Shown: in pieces, positions 33,735-41,081 of the stretch
How the letters are laid out: each line of letters begins with the position of its first letter
Position numbering within the stretch: position 1 is the stretch's first letter
NCBI GenBank assembly: GCA_943368345.1
Contig: CALRKY020000004.1
Coordinates: 56,969 to 120,968 of the forward strand
From: JADCGM01 sp943368345
GTDB lineage: Bacteria > Pseudomonadota > Alphaproteobacteria > Sphingomonadales > Sphingomonadaceae
Direction: 5' to 3'
DNA length: 64,000 nt
The notes under the pieces: generated by a model
The model's database searches: none
What the model saw: the letters and a program-made list of their open reading frames with translations, nothing else
What the model was told of the DNA's origin: nothing
Made by a program: the position numbers and the translations under genes

Positions 33735-33806
33735 GCCAATCATGGCGATCCTCCCCAAGGATTAGACTAGGGGGTCACCTCCGCAAGGGTGTGGCCCCCT
33801 TTTTTC
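33735..33806 (+). ncRNA. Candidate small RNA with C-rich hairpin loop and intrinsic terminator
   Basis: About 72 nt. First hairpin: ATCCT (33748-33752), loop CCCCA, AGGAT (33758-33762); the TCCTCCCC stretch is complementary to Shine-Dalgarno sequences, a design known in several alphaproteobacterial sRNA families. Second hairpin: about 14 pairs from AGGGGG (33769-33774) to CCCCCT (33795-33800), closed by a GCAA tetraloop and followed by six T. It could be a free-standing regulatory RNA or the terminated leader of the TorF gene 180 bases downstream. I cannot assign it to a named family. Confidence 0.5.
33769..33805 (+). terminator. Strong rho-independent terminator (end of the candidate sRNA)
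   Basis: Stem AGGGGG..CCCCCT extended inward through TCAC/GTGG and TCC/GGG with a GNRA (GCAA) loop at 33783-33786, then TTTTTT. One C-T mismatch interrupts an otherwise continuous helix. Confidence 0.85.
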
Positions 33807-33830
33807 GTCCAGGATAGATGTTGCCAAATC

Positions 33831-33861
33831 GCAACGGTCGCGGAGTTTGCAGCGGTCGCGG
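33831..33861 (+). repeat. 13-base direct repeat upstream of the TorF gene
   Basis: GCAACGGTCGCGG (33831-33843) and GCAGCGGTCGCGG (33849-33861) differ at one base and are spaced 18 bases start to start, about 125 bases upstream of the TorF ATG. They could be regulator half-sites; no known operator is recognised. Confidence 0.4.
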
Positions 33862-33986
33862 TCGTTTTTTGTTGTGCGCCGCAACATCGCTGCGCATCCT
33901 GTGACCCGGAACATCCGTTCCCAATGATAAGGGGGAAACCCCGACCCCGAGCGAGCAGCGATCAACGCTGATAAGAAAGGGGTTTT

Positions 33987-34730
33987 ATGTACGGTTTTAC
34001 CAAGCGCGCGGTTGCGACGCTGTTGGGGTGCGCTGCTCTGGGCATGAGCGGGGCAGCGTCTGCGGCTGACGCCGAATCGGAAAGCGCATTCACGATCAGC
34101 GGCAGCGCCGGTATGTTCTCCGAATACCGGTTCCGTGGTGTTTCACTGTCGGATGAAAATTTCGCTGCTCAGGCTTCCATCGGTGTTTCACATGAATCAG
34201 GCTTCTACGTTGGAGCCTGGGGTTCTAATCTCGCCGGTTTTGGCAGCTTCGGTGGGTCCAATGTCGAATTGGACCTGTATGGCGGTTGGAAAGGCAGTCT
34301 TGGCGGCGTTGATCTCGACGTTGGCGCTGTCGATTATCAGTATCCCGGCACGGCCAATACCGACTTCTTTGAACTCTACACCTCAGTCAGCAAGGCGCTG
34401 GGGCCGATCACCGGCAAGGTCGGCGTCTATTACACGCCCGATCAGAAGCATATTGCCGATGACAATTTCTATCTGTTCACCGACCTGTCGGCGGCGATTC
34501 CCAACACGCCGTTCACCTTGAAGGCGCATGCCGGATATACCGATGGTGTCTTCGCGCTGGGTGAAAAGGACCTGTTCGATTATTCGGTCGGCGTTGACTA
34601 TGTCTATAAAGCACTGACATTCAACGTATCCTACGTCGATACCGACTATTCGCGCCCCGGTGCAGCCTCTGCCGCACTCCGCGATATCTCTGATTCGGCC
34701 GTCCTGTTCTCGGTAACAGCGGCCTTTTAA
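33987..34730 (+). CDS. TorF-family outer-membrane beta-barrel protein
   Basis: A 247-residue protein with signal peptide (MYGFTKRAVATLLGCAALGMSGAASA). The mature part starts with ISGSAGMFSEYRFRGVSLSDEN and shows alternating beta strands ending SVTAAF with a C-terminal Phe, the outer-membrane insertion signal. 'SEYRFRGVSxS...A.QG' is the Gcw_chp/TorF family (TIGR02001), a putative porin. Substrate unknown. The upstream GAAAGGGG near the ATG is a strong ribosome site. Preceded by the candidate sRNA and followed by a hairpin. Confidence 0.88.
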   Translation: MYGFTKRAVATLLGCAALGMSGAASAADAESESAFTISGSAGMFSEYRFRGVSLSDENFAAQASIGVSHESGFYVGAWGSNLAGFGSFGGSNVELDLYGGWKGSLGGVDLDVGAVDYQYPGTANTDFFELYTSVSKALGPITGKVGVYYTPDQKHIADDNFYLFTDLSAAIPNTPFTLKAHAGYTDGVFALGEKDLFDYSVGVDYVYKALTFNVSYVDTDYSRPGAASAALRDISDSAVLFSVTAAF

Positions 34731-34739
34731 TCGGGCTGT

Positions 34740-34761
34740 GGGGCAGGCTTGGTCCTGCCCC
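34740..34761. terminator. Hairpin between convergent TorF and GNAT genes
   Basis: GGGGCAGG (34740-34747), loop CTTGGT, CCTGCCCC (34754-34761): a perfect 8-bp GC stem directly between the two stop codons. No T-run follows on either strand, so it may work as a weak or rho-assisted terminator or transcript-end stabiliser for both genes. Confidence 0.6.
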
Positions 34762-35280
34762 TCACGCCGCCAACATATCGGGTTTGATCATCGGACCGAG
34801 CGTCCCGGTTGCTGGCAGCATTCGGCCGGCCGCGACGCGGGCGAGCAGGCGAGCACGGTCCACCGGGCCGGGGACCTGCCATCCGGCAGTTGCATCGGCG
34901 ACAAATCCGAATTTGCCATAATAGTCCGCATCCCCGATCAGCAGCAGCGCATTATGGCCACCTGCATCGGCGATGCCGAGCGCCTTTGTCATCAGCATTT
35001 TGCCAAGGCCGGAGCGCTGTAGGTCCGGCGATACCGCCACCGGTCCAAGCAGTGTCAGCGCGTGCACCTTGCCGTCTCCCGACAGACTCAGTGGCCAGCA
35101 TTGGAGCGACCCGACGAGCCGGCCGTTGTCGTCGCGCACCACGAAACTCAATTCCGGGAGTGGCGACAGGCCAGCGCGGAGGCGGTAGGCCGTGCGCGCC
35201 TTGCGATCTTTACCAAAGGCCGCATCCAGCAATGTTTCGATGTCGGCGCGGTCTGCCGCGCTGGCGAGGTGAATGAGCAT
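34762..35280 (-). CDS. GNAT-family N-acetyltransferase (YhbS-like)
   Basis: A 172-residue acetyltransferase: SFVVRDDNGRLVGSLQCWPL, LLGPVAVSPDLQRSGLGKML (acetyl-CoA motif A, Q/R-x-x-G-x-G/A) and ALLLIGDADYYGKFGF, the last being typical of the YhbS/COG3153 group. Substrate unknown. It stands between convergent TorF and a divergent GST gene with no operon partner. Confidence 0.88.
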   Translation of the reverse strand: MLIHLASAADRADIETLLDAAFGKDRKARTAYRLRAGLSPLPELSFVVRDDNGRLVGSLQCWPLSLSGDGKVHALTLLGPVAVSPDLQRSGLGKMLMTKALGIADAGGHNALLLIGDADYYGKFGFVADATAGWQVPGPVDRARLLARVAAGRMLPATGTLGPMIKPDMLAA

Positions 35281-35465
35281 GGGTCTGTCCGATCAGGTCG
35301 ATTGCGAAAGTTGTGCCGCAGGCGGCGGGGTCAGGGTCGTCGGCCCTGTCGCAATCCAAGTCGCAATCGAAACATCATGCTGATTTCCAGACCATCACTG
35401 CGGCGCGCCTAGCAGCAAGCCGGGGAACATGCAAAGCTTGGATCGAGGCAAGCGGGAGAGTGACG

Positions 35466-36098
35466 GTGAAACTGTTCGATATGGTGAAAGCCCCGAATCC
35501 GCGGCGCGTGCGGATATTCCTGGCCGAGAAGGGCGTCGAGATTGAGCGGATCGAGGTCGATATTCCCGGCGGCGGCAATCTTTCTCCCGAATATCTGGCG
35601 ATCAACCCGCGCGGCGTGGTGCCGACCCTGCTGCTCGACAACGGCAGCATCATCGACGAATCGGTGGCCATCTGCCGCTATTTCGAGCTGCTGCATCCCG
35701 AGCCAAATCTGATGGGACGGGATGCACTGGACGCTGCACGGATCGAATCCTGGCAGCGGCATATGGAATTTGACGGCATGTTTTCCGTGGCATCGGTATT
35801 TCGGAACGAGTCCGCGCCCTTTGCGAACCGGGGTATGCCGGGGACGATGCCCGCGCTGCCGGCCATCCCGGCCTTGGCCGAGCGGGGTAGGGCGCTCACG
35901 TCCCATTTCTTCGAAATGCTGAACCGCCGACTTGGCGAGAGCGAGTTTGTCGCCGGGGACCGCTATACCATCGCTGACATCAGCGCACTGGTGACGGTTG
36001 ATTTTGCCAAATGGGTCCGGATGCGGGTTCCCGAGGACCACGGCCATACCTGGCGCTGGTATGAAGCCGTCAGCCAAAGGCCGAGTGCAGCGGCTTAG
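35466..36098 (+). CDS. Glutathione S-transferase family protein
   Basis: A 210-residue protein: thioredoxin-like N-domain with the glutathione site (NPRGVVPTLLLDNGSIIDES) and a helical C-domain with DRYTIADISALVTVDF, the N-capping box of GSTs. The start is GTG 35466, 7 bases after GGGAG; the upstream part of the frame has no family resemblance. Its stop TAG shares four bases (TTAG) with the convergent atpF gene. Class and substrate not assignable by eye. Confidence 0.88.
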   Translation: MKLFDMVKAPNPRRVRIFLAEKGVEIERIEVDIPGGGNLSPEYLAINPRGVVPTLLLDNGSIIDESVAICRYFELLHPEPNLMGRDALDAARIESWQRHMEFDGMFSVASVFRNESAPFANRGMPGTMPALPAIPALAERGRALTSHFFEMLNRRLGESEFVAGDRYTIADISALVTVDFAKWVRMRVPEDHGHTWRWYEAVSQRPSAAA

Positions 36099-36637
36099 TT
36101 GAGCCGGGAGGCCAGATCGCTGATCGCGGTATCGGTCAGGCGCTTCTGCGTCACTGCATCGGTCTTTGCCGCAATGACTGACCGGGCGGCATCGGTGGCA
36201 GCGGTGACGACCGCATCCCGTACCCGGGCGACGGCAGCACGTTCGGCAACCGCAATTTTGGCTTCAGAAGCCGCACGGCGGCGCACGATCAGGGCATCGG
36301 CATCGGCCTCGGCTTTCGCCAGCATTGCCGCAGCCTCGGCATTTGCAGTGGTAATCACTGCCTTGGCCTCGGCATCGGATGCCGACAGTTTGGCCTCCAT
36401 CCTATTCCGCAGCGATTCGGCTTCCGCCCGGAGCGATGCCGCTTCGTCCAGCGTCGCACGGATTTTGGCAATCTGGCCGTCGAGGGCCTTGCCTATGATC
36501 GCCGGCACCTTCTGCCACAGCATGATGCCGATCACGACGATCATGGTGATCGCAACCCAACCGGTTGCATCAAATCCAAGAGCGGTATCGTGGCCTCCGG
36601 GGGCCGCTTCGGTGCTGTGCTGGGTCTCTGCCATCAT
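36095..36637 (-). CDS. atpF: F0F1 ATP synthase subunit b
   Basis: A 180-residue stator subunit. An acidic N-terminal tail precedes one membrane helix (VAITMIVVIGIMLW, about 29-42) and a long charged, Ala-rich helix (KIRATLDEAASLRAEAESLR) that dimerises with b'. It links F0 to F1. Last gene of the atpI-B-E-F'-F operon; the F1 genes are not in the window. ATG 36637 is followed by a second ATG, either possible. Confidence 0.93.
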   Translation of the reverse strand: MMAETQHSTEAAPGGHDTALGFDATGWVAITMIVVIGIMLWQKVPAIIGKALDGQIAKIRATLDEAASLRAEAESLRNRMEAKLSASDAEAKAVITTANAEAAAMLAKAEADADALIVRRRAASEAKIAVAERAAVARVRDAVVTAATDAARSVIAAKTDAVTQKRLTDTAISDLASRLN

Positions 36638-36643
36638 CTGATC

Positions 36644-37132
36644 CTATCGCCCCGCGCCATCGACGGCGGCGGCCAGCAGCTTGGCATCGGCAGCCTTGCC
36701 GGTCAGTCGAACCACGATCTCGCCCGCCGCATCAATTGCGGCAGCGCGAACGCCCACCATCGCGGCATCGGTTGCCGCCGTGATCTGGCTGACCGCTGCA
36801 TCGATCTTGCTGTCCAGTTCGGCATCGACGGTCGCGACTGACCCAGCTGCACTCGCTGCAGCTGCCGTCTTGGCCGCTGCCAGCAGTCTTGCCGCATCGG
36901 TCCGGACCCGCAACGTCCTAGCGTCATAATCCTGTTCCGCTGCCATCGCCGCATCGCGCGCCGACTGTGCAGCGGCGAGATCACCGCTCACCTTCGCTGC
37001 CCTGAGGTCAATCGTCTTGCCGACGCGCGTGACTGCACCCCGGGCAATGACGAAGTAGATCAGGCCGAATACGATCAGCAGCCAAAAGGCCTGACTCGCA
37101 TAGGTGGCGGCGATTTGCGCGATTTGTGGCAT
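36644..37132 (-). CDS. atpG: F0F1 ATP synthase subunit b'
   Basis: A 162-residue second b-type subunit: membrane helix ASQAFWLLIVFGLIYFVIAR (about 13-32), then VTRVGKTIDLRAAKVSGDLA and a long Ala-rich helix. Duplicated and diverged b/b' pairs are normal in alphaproteobacteria and photosynthetic bacteria. It is six bases upstream of atpF. The symbol atpF' or atpG is used for this gene; the F1 gamma gene has the same letter in some systems. Confidence 0.92.
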   Translation of the reverse strand: MPQIAQIAATYASQAFWLLIVFGLIYFVIARGAVTRVGKTIDLRAAKVSGDLAAAQSARDAAMAAEQDYDARTLRVRTDAARLLAAAKTAAAASAAGSVATVDAELDSKIDAAVSQITAATDAAMVGVRAAAIDAAGEIVVRLTGKAADAKLLAAAVDGAGR

Positions 37133-37176
37133 TGGTCCGTCCCGTCAGTGGCGGGCCCGAAGACCCGCCCAAATCA

Positions 37177-37404
37177 TCAGAACACGAACAGGATGATCAT
37201 CGCGACGACGAACGCCAGCAGGCCGAGAAGTTCGGCAGCCGCGAAGCCGATGAACAGGCGACCCTGTTGGCTGTCGGCAGCGGCTGGGTTGCGCAATGCG
37301 CTTTCGAGGAACGAGCCGAAGACGTTGCCGACGCCGAGTGCGGCCAGGCCAACGCCGATGGCTGCAAGACCGGCGCCGATCAATTTTGCGGTTGCTGGAT
37401 CCAT
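37177..37404 (-). CDS. atpE: F0F1 ATP synthase subunit c
   Basis: A 75-residue hairpin proteolipid: helix 1 AAKLIGAGLAAIGVGLAALG with the GxGxG packing, polar loop ALRNPAAADSQQGRLF and helix 2 with the proton-binding Glu in FAAAELLGLLAFVVAM. Many copies form the proton-driven ring. The environment of the Glu carries no sodium-type signature. Confidence 0.95.
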   Translation of the reverse strand: MDPATAKLIGAGLAAIGVGLAALGVGNVFGSFLESALRNPAAADSQQGRLFIGFAAAELLGLLAFVVAMIILFVF

Positions 37405-37435
37405 GAGAAAACTCCTTCAGTCAGAATGGGTTGAA

Positions 37436-38215
37436 CTAGTGAAGATTGACGGCGTCGTTGAGATAGAGCGACGTCAGCAAAGCGAAAACATAGGCCTGAA
37501 TGGCGCAGACAAGCAGTTCGAGCGCAGTGATGCCGACCATGAGAGTGAAGGTCGCGCCGCCGATAATCACGCCGGAGATCAACCCAGCCGCAGCAGCCTT
37601 GATGATGAACCCGGCCAGCACCTTCATCAGGATATGGCCCGCCGTCATCGCAACAAACAGCCGGAGCGCTAGGCTGAATGGCCGCACCAGAAACGACACG
37701 AATTCCACCGGCACGATGATCGGCATCATCCACCACGGCGCGCCGTGCGGCACGAACAGGGAGAAGAAATGCAGGCCGTGCCGCCAGAAACCAACAACCA
37801 GAACCGTCCCGAAGGACAGGATCGCCAATATACCGGTTACGGTCATGTGGCTGGTCACCGTAAACGGATGCACGCCGGGGACGATCCCGAACGGCATCAT
37901 GCCGATCAGGTTGGCGGTCAGGATGAACATGAACAGCGAGAAGATCAGCGGAACGAACTTGCGCCCCTCCGGGCCGACATTTTGCGCCAGCATCGAATCG
38001 ATGAAGCCGTATACGCCCTCAACCGCCACCTGCCAACGACCGGGGACGACCGCCTGCCGCATGCCGCCGAGCATGAACAGCCACAGCGCGCCGAGCACGA
38101 TCATCATCCACATTGCGGAATTGGTGAACGACAGGTCAAAACCAGCCACGTCGAGCCGCACGATCGGCTCGATCAGGAACTGGTGCATCGGGTCGATCTT
38201 GCCTTCGGTCGCCAC
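37436..38215 (-). CDS. atpB: F0F1 ATP synthase subunit a
   Basis: A 259-residue membrane protein with five to six helices. The essential Arg is in PFSLALRLFVAM and the late helices contain ITALELLVCAIQAYVFALLT. GTG 38215 gives VATEGKIDPMHQFLIEPIV, matching the usual KIDPMHQF N-terminus; the frame is open to 38308 but that part overlaps the atpI end. It forms the proton half-channels with the c ring. Confidence 0.94.
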   Translation of the reverse strand: MATEGKIDPMHQFLIEPIVRLDVAGFDLSFTNSAMWMMIVLGALWLFMLGGMRQAVVPGRWQVAVEGVYGFIDSMLAQNVGPEGRKFVPLIFSLFMFILTANLIGMMPFGIVPGVHPFTVTSHMTVTGILAILSFGTVLVVGFWRHGLHFFSLFVPHGAPWWMMPIIVPVEFVSFLVRPFSLALRLFVAMTAGHILMKVLAGFIIKAAAAGLISGVIIGGATFTLMVGITALELLVCAIQAYVFALLTSLYLNDAVNLH

Positions 38216-38249
38216 GTGCTCTGCTCGTCCTATGCGCGAAGCGCCCAGA

Positions 38250-38597
38250 TTACTCAGGGCGCTGATTGGAAAGCCGGATGATATTCCTGAACGCGACGCC
38301 GACCCCAAGGAACAGCAGCACCAACAGGGCCAACGGAGACGTACCAGTGAAATGGTCGATGGTGCCGCCTACAATCGCACCGCCAGCCATTCCGCCGACC
38401 AGTTCAGCAATCACCCGGTTGCCAAGCGCATAGCCCTTGGCCGCCGAAGCATCCGATTGCTTGACCGTCCGCGCCGCCTCGGCCTGGTGTGCAGCCTGCA
38501 ACCGAGCATCAAGCCGGTCGAGGCGCATACTGACATTGGCGTCGCTGTCCGGATCCTGATCACCAGCAATGCTCAAGCTTTTCGCCTCTCGCACCAC
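38250..38597 (-). CDS. atpI: ATP synthase assembly protein AtpI (AtpZ/AtpI family)
   Basis: A 115-residue protein: a charged N-terminal half (RLDRLDARLQAAHQAEAART) and two membrane helices, VIAELVGGMAGGAIVGGTID and LALLVLLFLGVGVAFRNI. It heads the operon and is thought to help ring assembly and magnesium supply. Start uncertain: tandem GTG at 38597/38594, or ATG at 38528. Confidence 0.85.
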   Translation of the reverse strand: MVREAKSLSIAGDQDPDSDANVSMRLDRLDARLQAAHQAEAARTVKQSDASAAKGYALGNRVIAELVGGMAGGAIVGGTIDHFTGTSPLALLVLLFLGVGVAFRNIIRLSNQRPE

Positions 38598-38713
38598 CGT
38601 TCCGAAAGCGCGGCACCTTTAGGAAAGGGGTCCGGTCAAGTCAACCACAGGATATTGCATTGCAGCACGGCTTGGTCTTGCGCACTGATGCACCGTCCGG
38701 CCTATAGTGCGGG

Positions 38714-39289
38714 ATGACCTCGCCACCGCCACCCTCCGGACCGGGCGACTCGCTGTCGCTGAGCGAGGTCATGCGCCTGCTTGCCGCCAAGAAACTGCCG
38801 CCGGTGGACAAATGGCACCCAGACCATTGCGGCGACAGCGACATGCGGATTGCCACCGACGGGACCTGGTACCACCAGCGCACCCCCATCGGCCGCCCGG
38901 CGATGGTGAAGCTGTTTTCGACCATATTGCGTCGGGAGGCCGATGGTACGCATGTACTGGTGACGCCGGTTGAAAAACTCGACATCGCCGTTGATGACGC
39001 GCCGTTCGTCGCAGTCGAACTGCAAAGTGAAGGCGAGGGGTGGGCGCGTAAGCTCGGGTTTCGGCTGAATGTTGATGATTGGGTCGTCGCCGGTCCGCAA
39101 AATGCGCTGCGAATCGAGTTCGCGGCGGATGGCACACCGCGTCCCTATCTTCACGTGCGTCGCGGGCTGGAGGCCCTGATCAATCGGCCGGTTTTCTACG
39201 AGCTGATCGAATTGGCGCTCTCGGAGAATGCAGACCCCCAGGGTCTTTGGAGTGATGGCGCATTTTTCCCGATCGGCACTGCTGCATGA
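38714..39289 (+). CDS. DUF1285 domain-containing protein
   Basis: A 191-residue protein: WHPDHCGDSDMRIATDGTWY, HQRTPIGRPAMVKLFSTILR and a second half VDDAPFVAVELQSEGEG. 'DMRI..DG.W.Y...PI.R..MV.LFS..LR' is the signature of DUF1285, small cytosolic proteins of two alpha+beta domains. Function unknown. It begins the overlapping run DUF1285-Nudix-CCA (ATGA junctions), conserved in alphaproteobacteria. Confidence 0.9.
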   Translation: MTSPPPPSGPGDSLSLSEVMRLLAAKKLPPVDKWHPDHCGDSDMRIATDGTWYHQRTPIGRPAMVKLFSTILRREADGTHVLVTPVEKLDIAVDDAPFVAVELQSEGEGWARKLGFRLNVDDWVVAGPQNALRIEFAADGTPRPYLHVRRGLEALINRPVFYELIELALSENADPQGLWSDGAFFPIGTAA

Positions 39290-39894
39290 CATCGGTGGTG
39301 ATGCACCCGCTGATCGGCGCGTTGCGGAATGCCCTGCAAGGCGATTCGGGGCCTGCGCTGCGCGGCGACTGGGATTTTGCCGAAGGACGTTCGCCCGCTG
39401 CCAATCTGACACCGGCTGCGGTGTTGATTCCGGTCATCCTGCATCCGGAGCCGACCGTGCTTTTGACACGGCGGACTGAAACCATGCGCCGGCATGCGGG
39501 ACAGGTTGCGTTTCCGGGGGGGCGGATCGACGCGGAGGATGCCAGTGCTGTGGCCGCCGCACTGCGGGAGGCGCAGGAGGAGGTCGGTCTTGATCCGGCG
39601 CTCGTCGATATCCTTGGGGTAACCGATATTTATGAAACCGGCACCGGCTATTCGATCACGCCGGTCATCGGCTTGATTCCGCCGGGTGTTGCGCTGGCGG
39701 CGGCAGAGGCGGAGGTTGCGGCGCTGTTCGAAGTGCCGTTGGCGCATCTGCTGGATGCTGCGAATCACCAGATACGTCAGGCGGAATGGCAGGGCCGGTT
39801 GCGCAGTTTCTATGAAATTCCGTGGGACGATCAGCGGATTTGGGGTGCCACCGCCGGGATGATCGTCAATCTGTCACGGCGGGTCGGGCGATGA
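39286..39894 (+). CDS. CoA pyrophosphatase (Nudix hydrolase)
   Basis: A 202-residue Nudix enzyme. VLLTRRTETMRRHAGQVAFP precedes the Nudix box GGRIDAEDASAVAAALREAQEEVGLDP (key Gly, Glu, REx2EE). The UPF0035 pattern LTxR...xHxGQxxFPGG marks the CoA pyrophosphatase group, which splits CoA to 3',5'-ADP and 4'-phosphopantetheine. Overlaps its neighbours by four bases on both sides. Confidence 0.92.
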   Translation: MTSVVMHPLIGALRNALQGDSGPALRGDWDFAEGRSPAANLTPAAVLIPVILHPEPTVLLTRRTETMRRHAGQVAFPGGRIDAEDASAVAAALREAQEEVGLDPALVDILGVTDIYETGTGYSITPVIGLIPPGVALAAAEAEVAALFEVPLAHLLDAANHQIRQAEWQGRLRSFYEIPWDDQRIWGATAGMIVNLSRRVGR

Positions 39895-41078
39895 CCGGCT
39901 GGTTGCAGGATGATGGGCTGCGCGCCGTGCTGGCGGCACTTGGCGATGCCGACACAACACGCGTAGTCGGCGGCGCGGTGCGCGACCGACTGCTGGGCCT
40001 GCCGGTGTCCGATGTCGACCTTGCAACCCGGTTGTCGCCGGAGGATGTCGTTCTTCGGCTGGAAGCGGCCGGGTTGAAGGCTGTGCCAACCGGTTTGGCC
40101 CATGGAACGATCACCGCTGTGGCTGCCGGGCGGCCATTCGAGGTGACAACGCTGCGGCGGGATGTGGCGACTGACGGTCGGCATGCCGAGGTCGCGTTCA
40201 CCGATGACTGGTCCATTGACGCGGCCCGCCGTGATTTCACGATCAACGCTTTATATGCCGACCCGGCGACCGGGGCCGTGTTCGATTATTTTGACGGTCT
40301 GGCCGATATTGCGACCCGCACCGTGCGTTTCATCGGCGATCCCCTGCGACGCATTGCCGAGGATCATTTGCGCATCCTGCGATTTTTCCGCTTTCACGCC
40401 CGCTTTGGTGAAGGAAGCCCCGACGTCGCTGGTCTGGCCGCCTGCGTCGCCCGTGCCAATGACCTGATGGCTTTGTCGCGTGAACGCATTCGCGACGAGT
40501 TGTTCAAATTGCTGCGGGTTGCCGACCCGGTGCCAACGCTTGCGGTGATGCTCGACGCGGGCATCCTCAAGCCGGTGCTTCCGGAAATCGCACCGGCAGG
40601 ACTGGGGCCGCTGGAGCAGGTGATTTTGCGGGAGGGCGTGGTTTCCGGCCCCCCATCGGCAATCCGCCGGTTGGCGGCACTGCTGCCACCCGATGCAGCC
40701 CTGCTCGACGATCTTGCCGGACGGCTTCGCCTGTCCAAGGCCGAACAAAAACGGCTGACCGCGACCGCCAGCCGCCTTGCCGCCGTTCCGGATGATATTG
40801 CATCGTTTGCCTATGCTGTCGGCACGGAGACGGCTGGCGACTTGCTGTTGCTGGCGCTGGGCGACGACGATGAACTGACCAGGCAATGGGAGTCGCTGTC
40901 GCGTTGGCTCAGACCGCAGATGCCGATTTCGGGCCGGGACATTCTGGCCTTTGGCATCAAAAAGGGACCGGACGTCGCGCAGGCGCTGAAGGATGTTGAG
41001 GCCGACTGGATCGCCGCCGGGTTTCCGCCCAGCCGCGAGGCTGTCCTGGCGATGGCCAGGGCCATACTGGCGCGTTGA
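39891..41078 (+). CDS. cca: CCA tRNA nucleotidyltransferase
   Basis: A 395-residue class II nucleotidyltransferase: RVVGGAVRDRLLG, catalytic carboxylates in SDVDLATRL, AARRDFTINALY and the RNA-binding RIAEDHLRILRFFRFHARFG, then DLMALSRERIRDELFKLL. It adds or repairs the 3' CCA of tRNAs. No HD phosphohydrolase domain. ATG overlaps the Nudix stop; the gene ends three bases from the convergent M20 peptidase. Confidence 0.94.
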   Translation: MTGWLQDDGLRAVLAALGDADTTRVVGGAVRDRLLGLPVSDVDLATRLSPEDVVLRLEAAGLKAVPTGLAHGTITAVAAGRPFEVTTLRRDVATDGRHAEVAFTDDWSIDAARRDFTINALYADPATGAVFDYFDGLADIATRTVRFIGDPLRRIAEDHLRILRFFRFHARFGEGSPDVAGLAACVARANDLMALSRERIRDELFKLLRVADPVPTLAVMLDAGILKPVLPEIAPAGLGPLEQVILREGVVSGPPSAIRRLAALLPPDAALLDDLAGRLRLSKAEQKRLTATASRLAAVPDDIASFAYAVGTETAGDLLLLALGDDDELTRQWESLSRWLRPQMPISGRDILAFGIKKGPDVAQALKDVEADWIAAGFPPSREAVLAMARAILAR

Positions 41079-41081
41079 CCG

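Larger units (their letters stand above)
33549..33986. other. 438-bp intergenic region between parE and the TorF gene
   Basis: Largest gene-free stretch of the window and AT-rich in its middle (about 33636-33730). It contains a candidate promoter, a two-hairpin RNA with a strong terminator, a 13-base direct repeat and then about 120 bases leading to the TorF ATG. No protein gene is supported. Confidence 0.7.

Noticed and set aside
33769..33805. Terminator of parE
   Set aside because: parE is transcribed away from this hairpin and ends at 31569; the T-run is on the plus strand, so it belongs to a plus-strand transcript.
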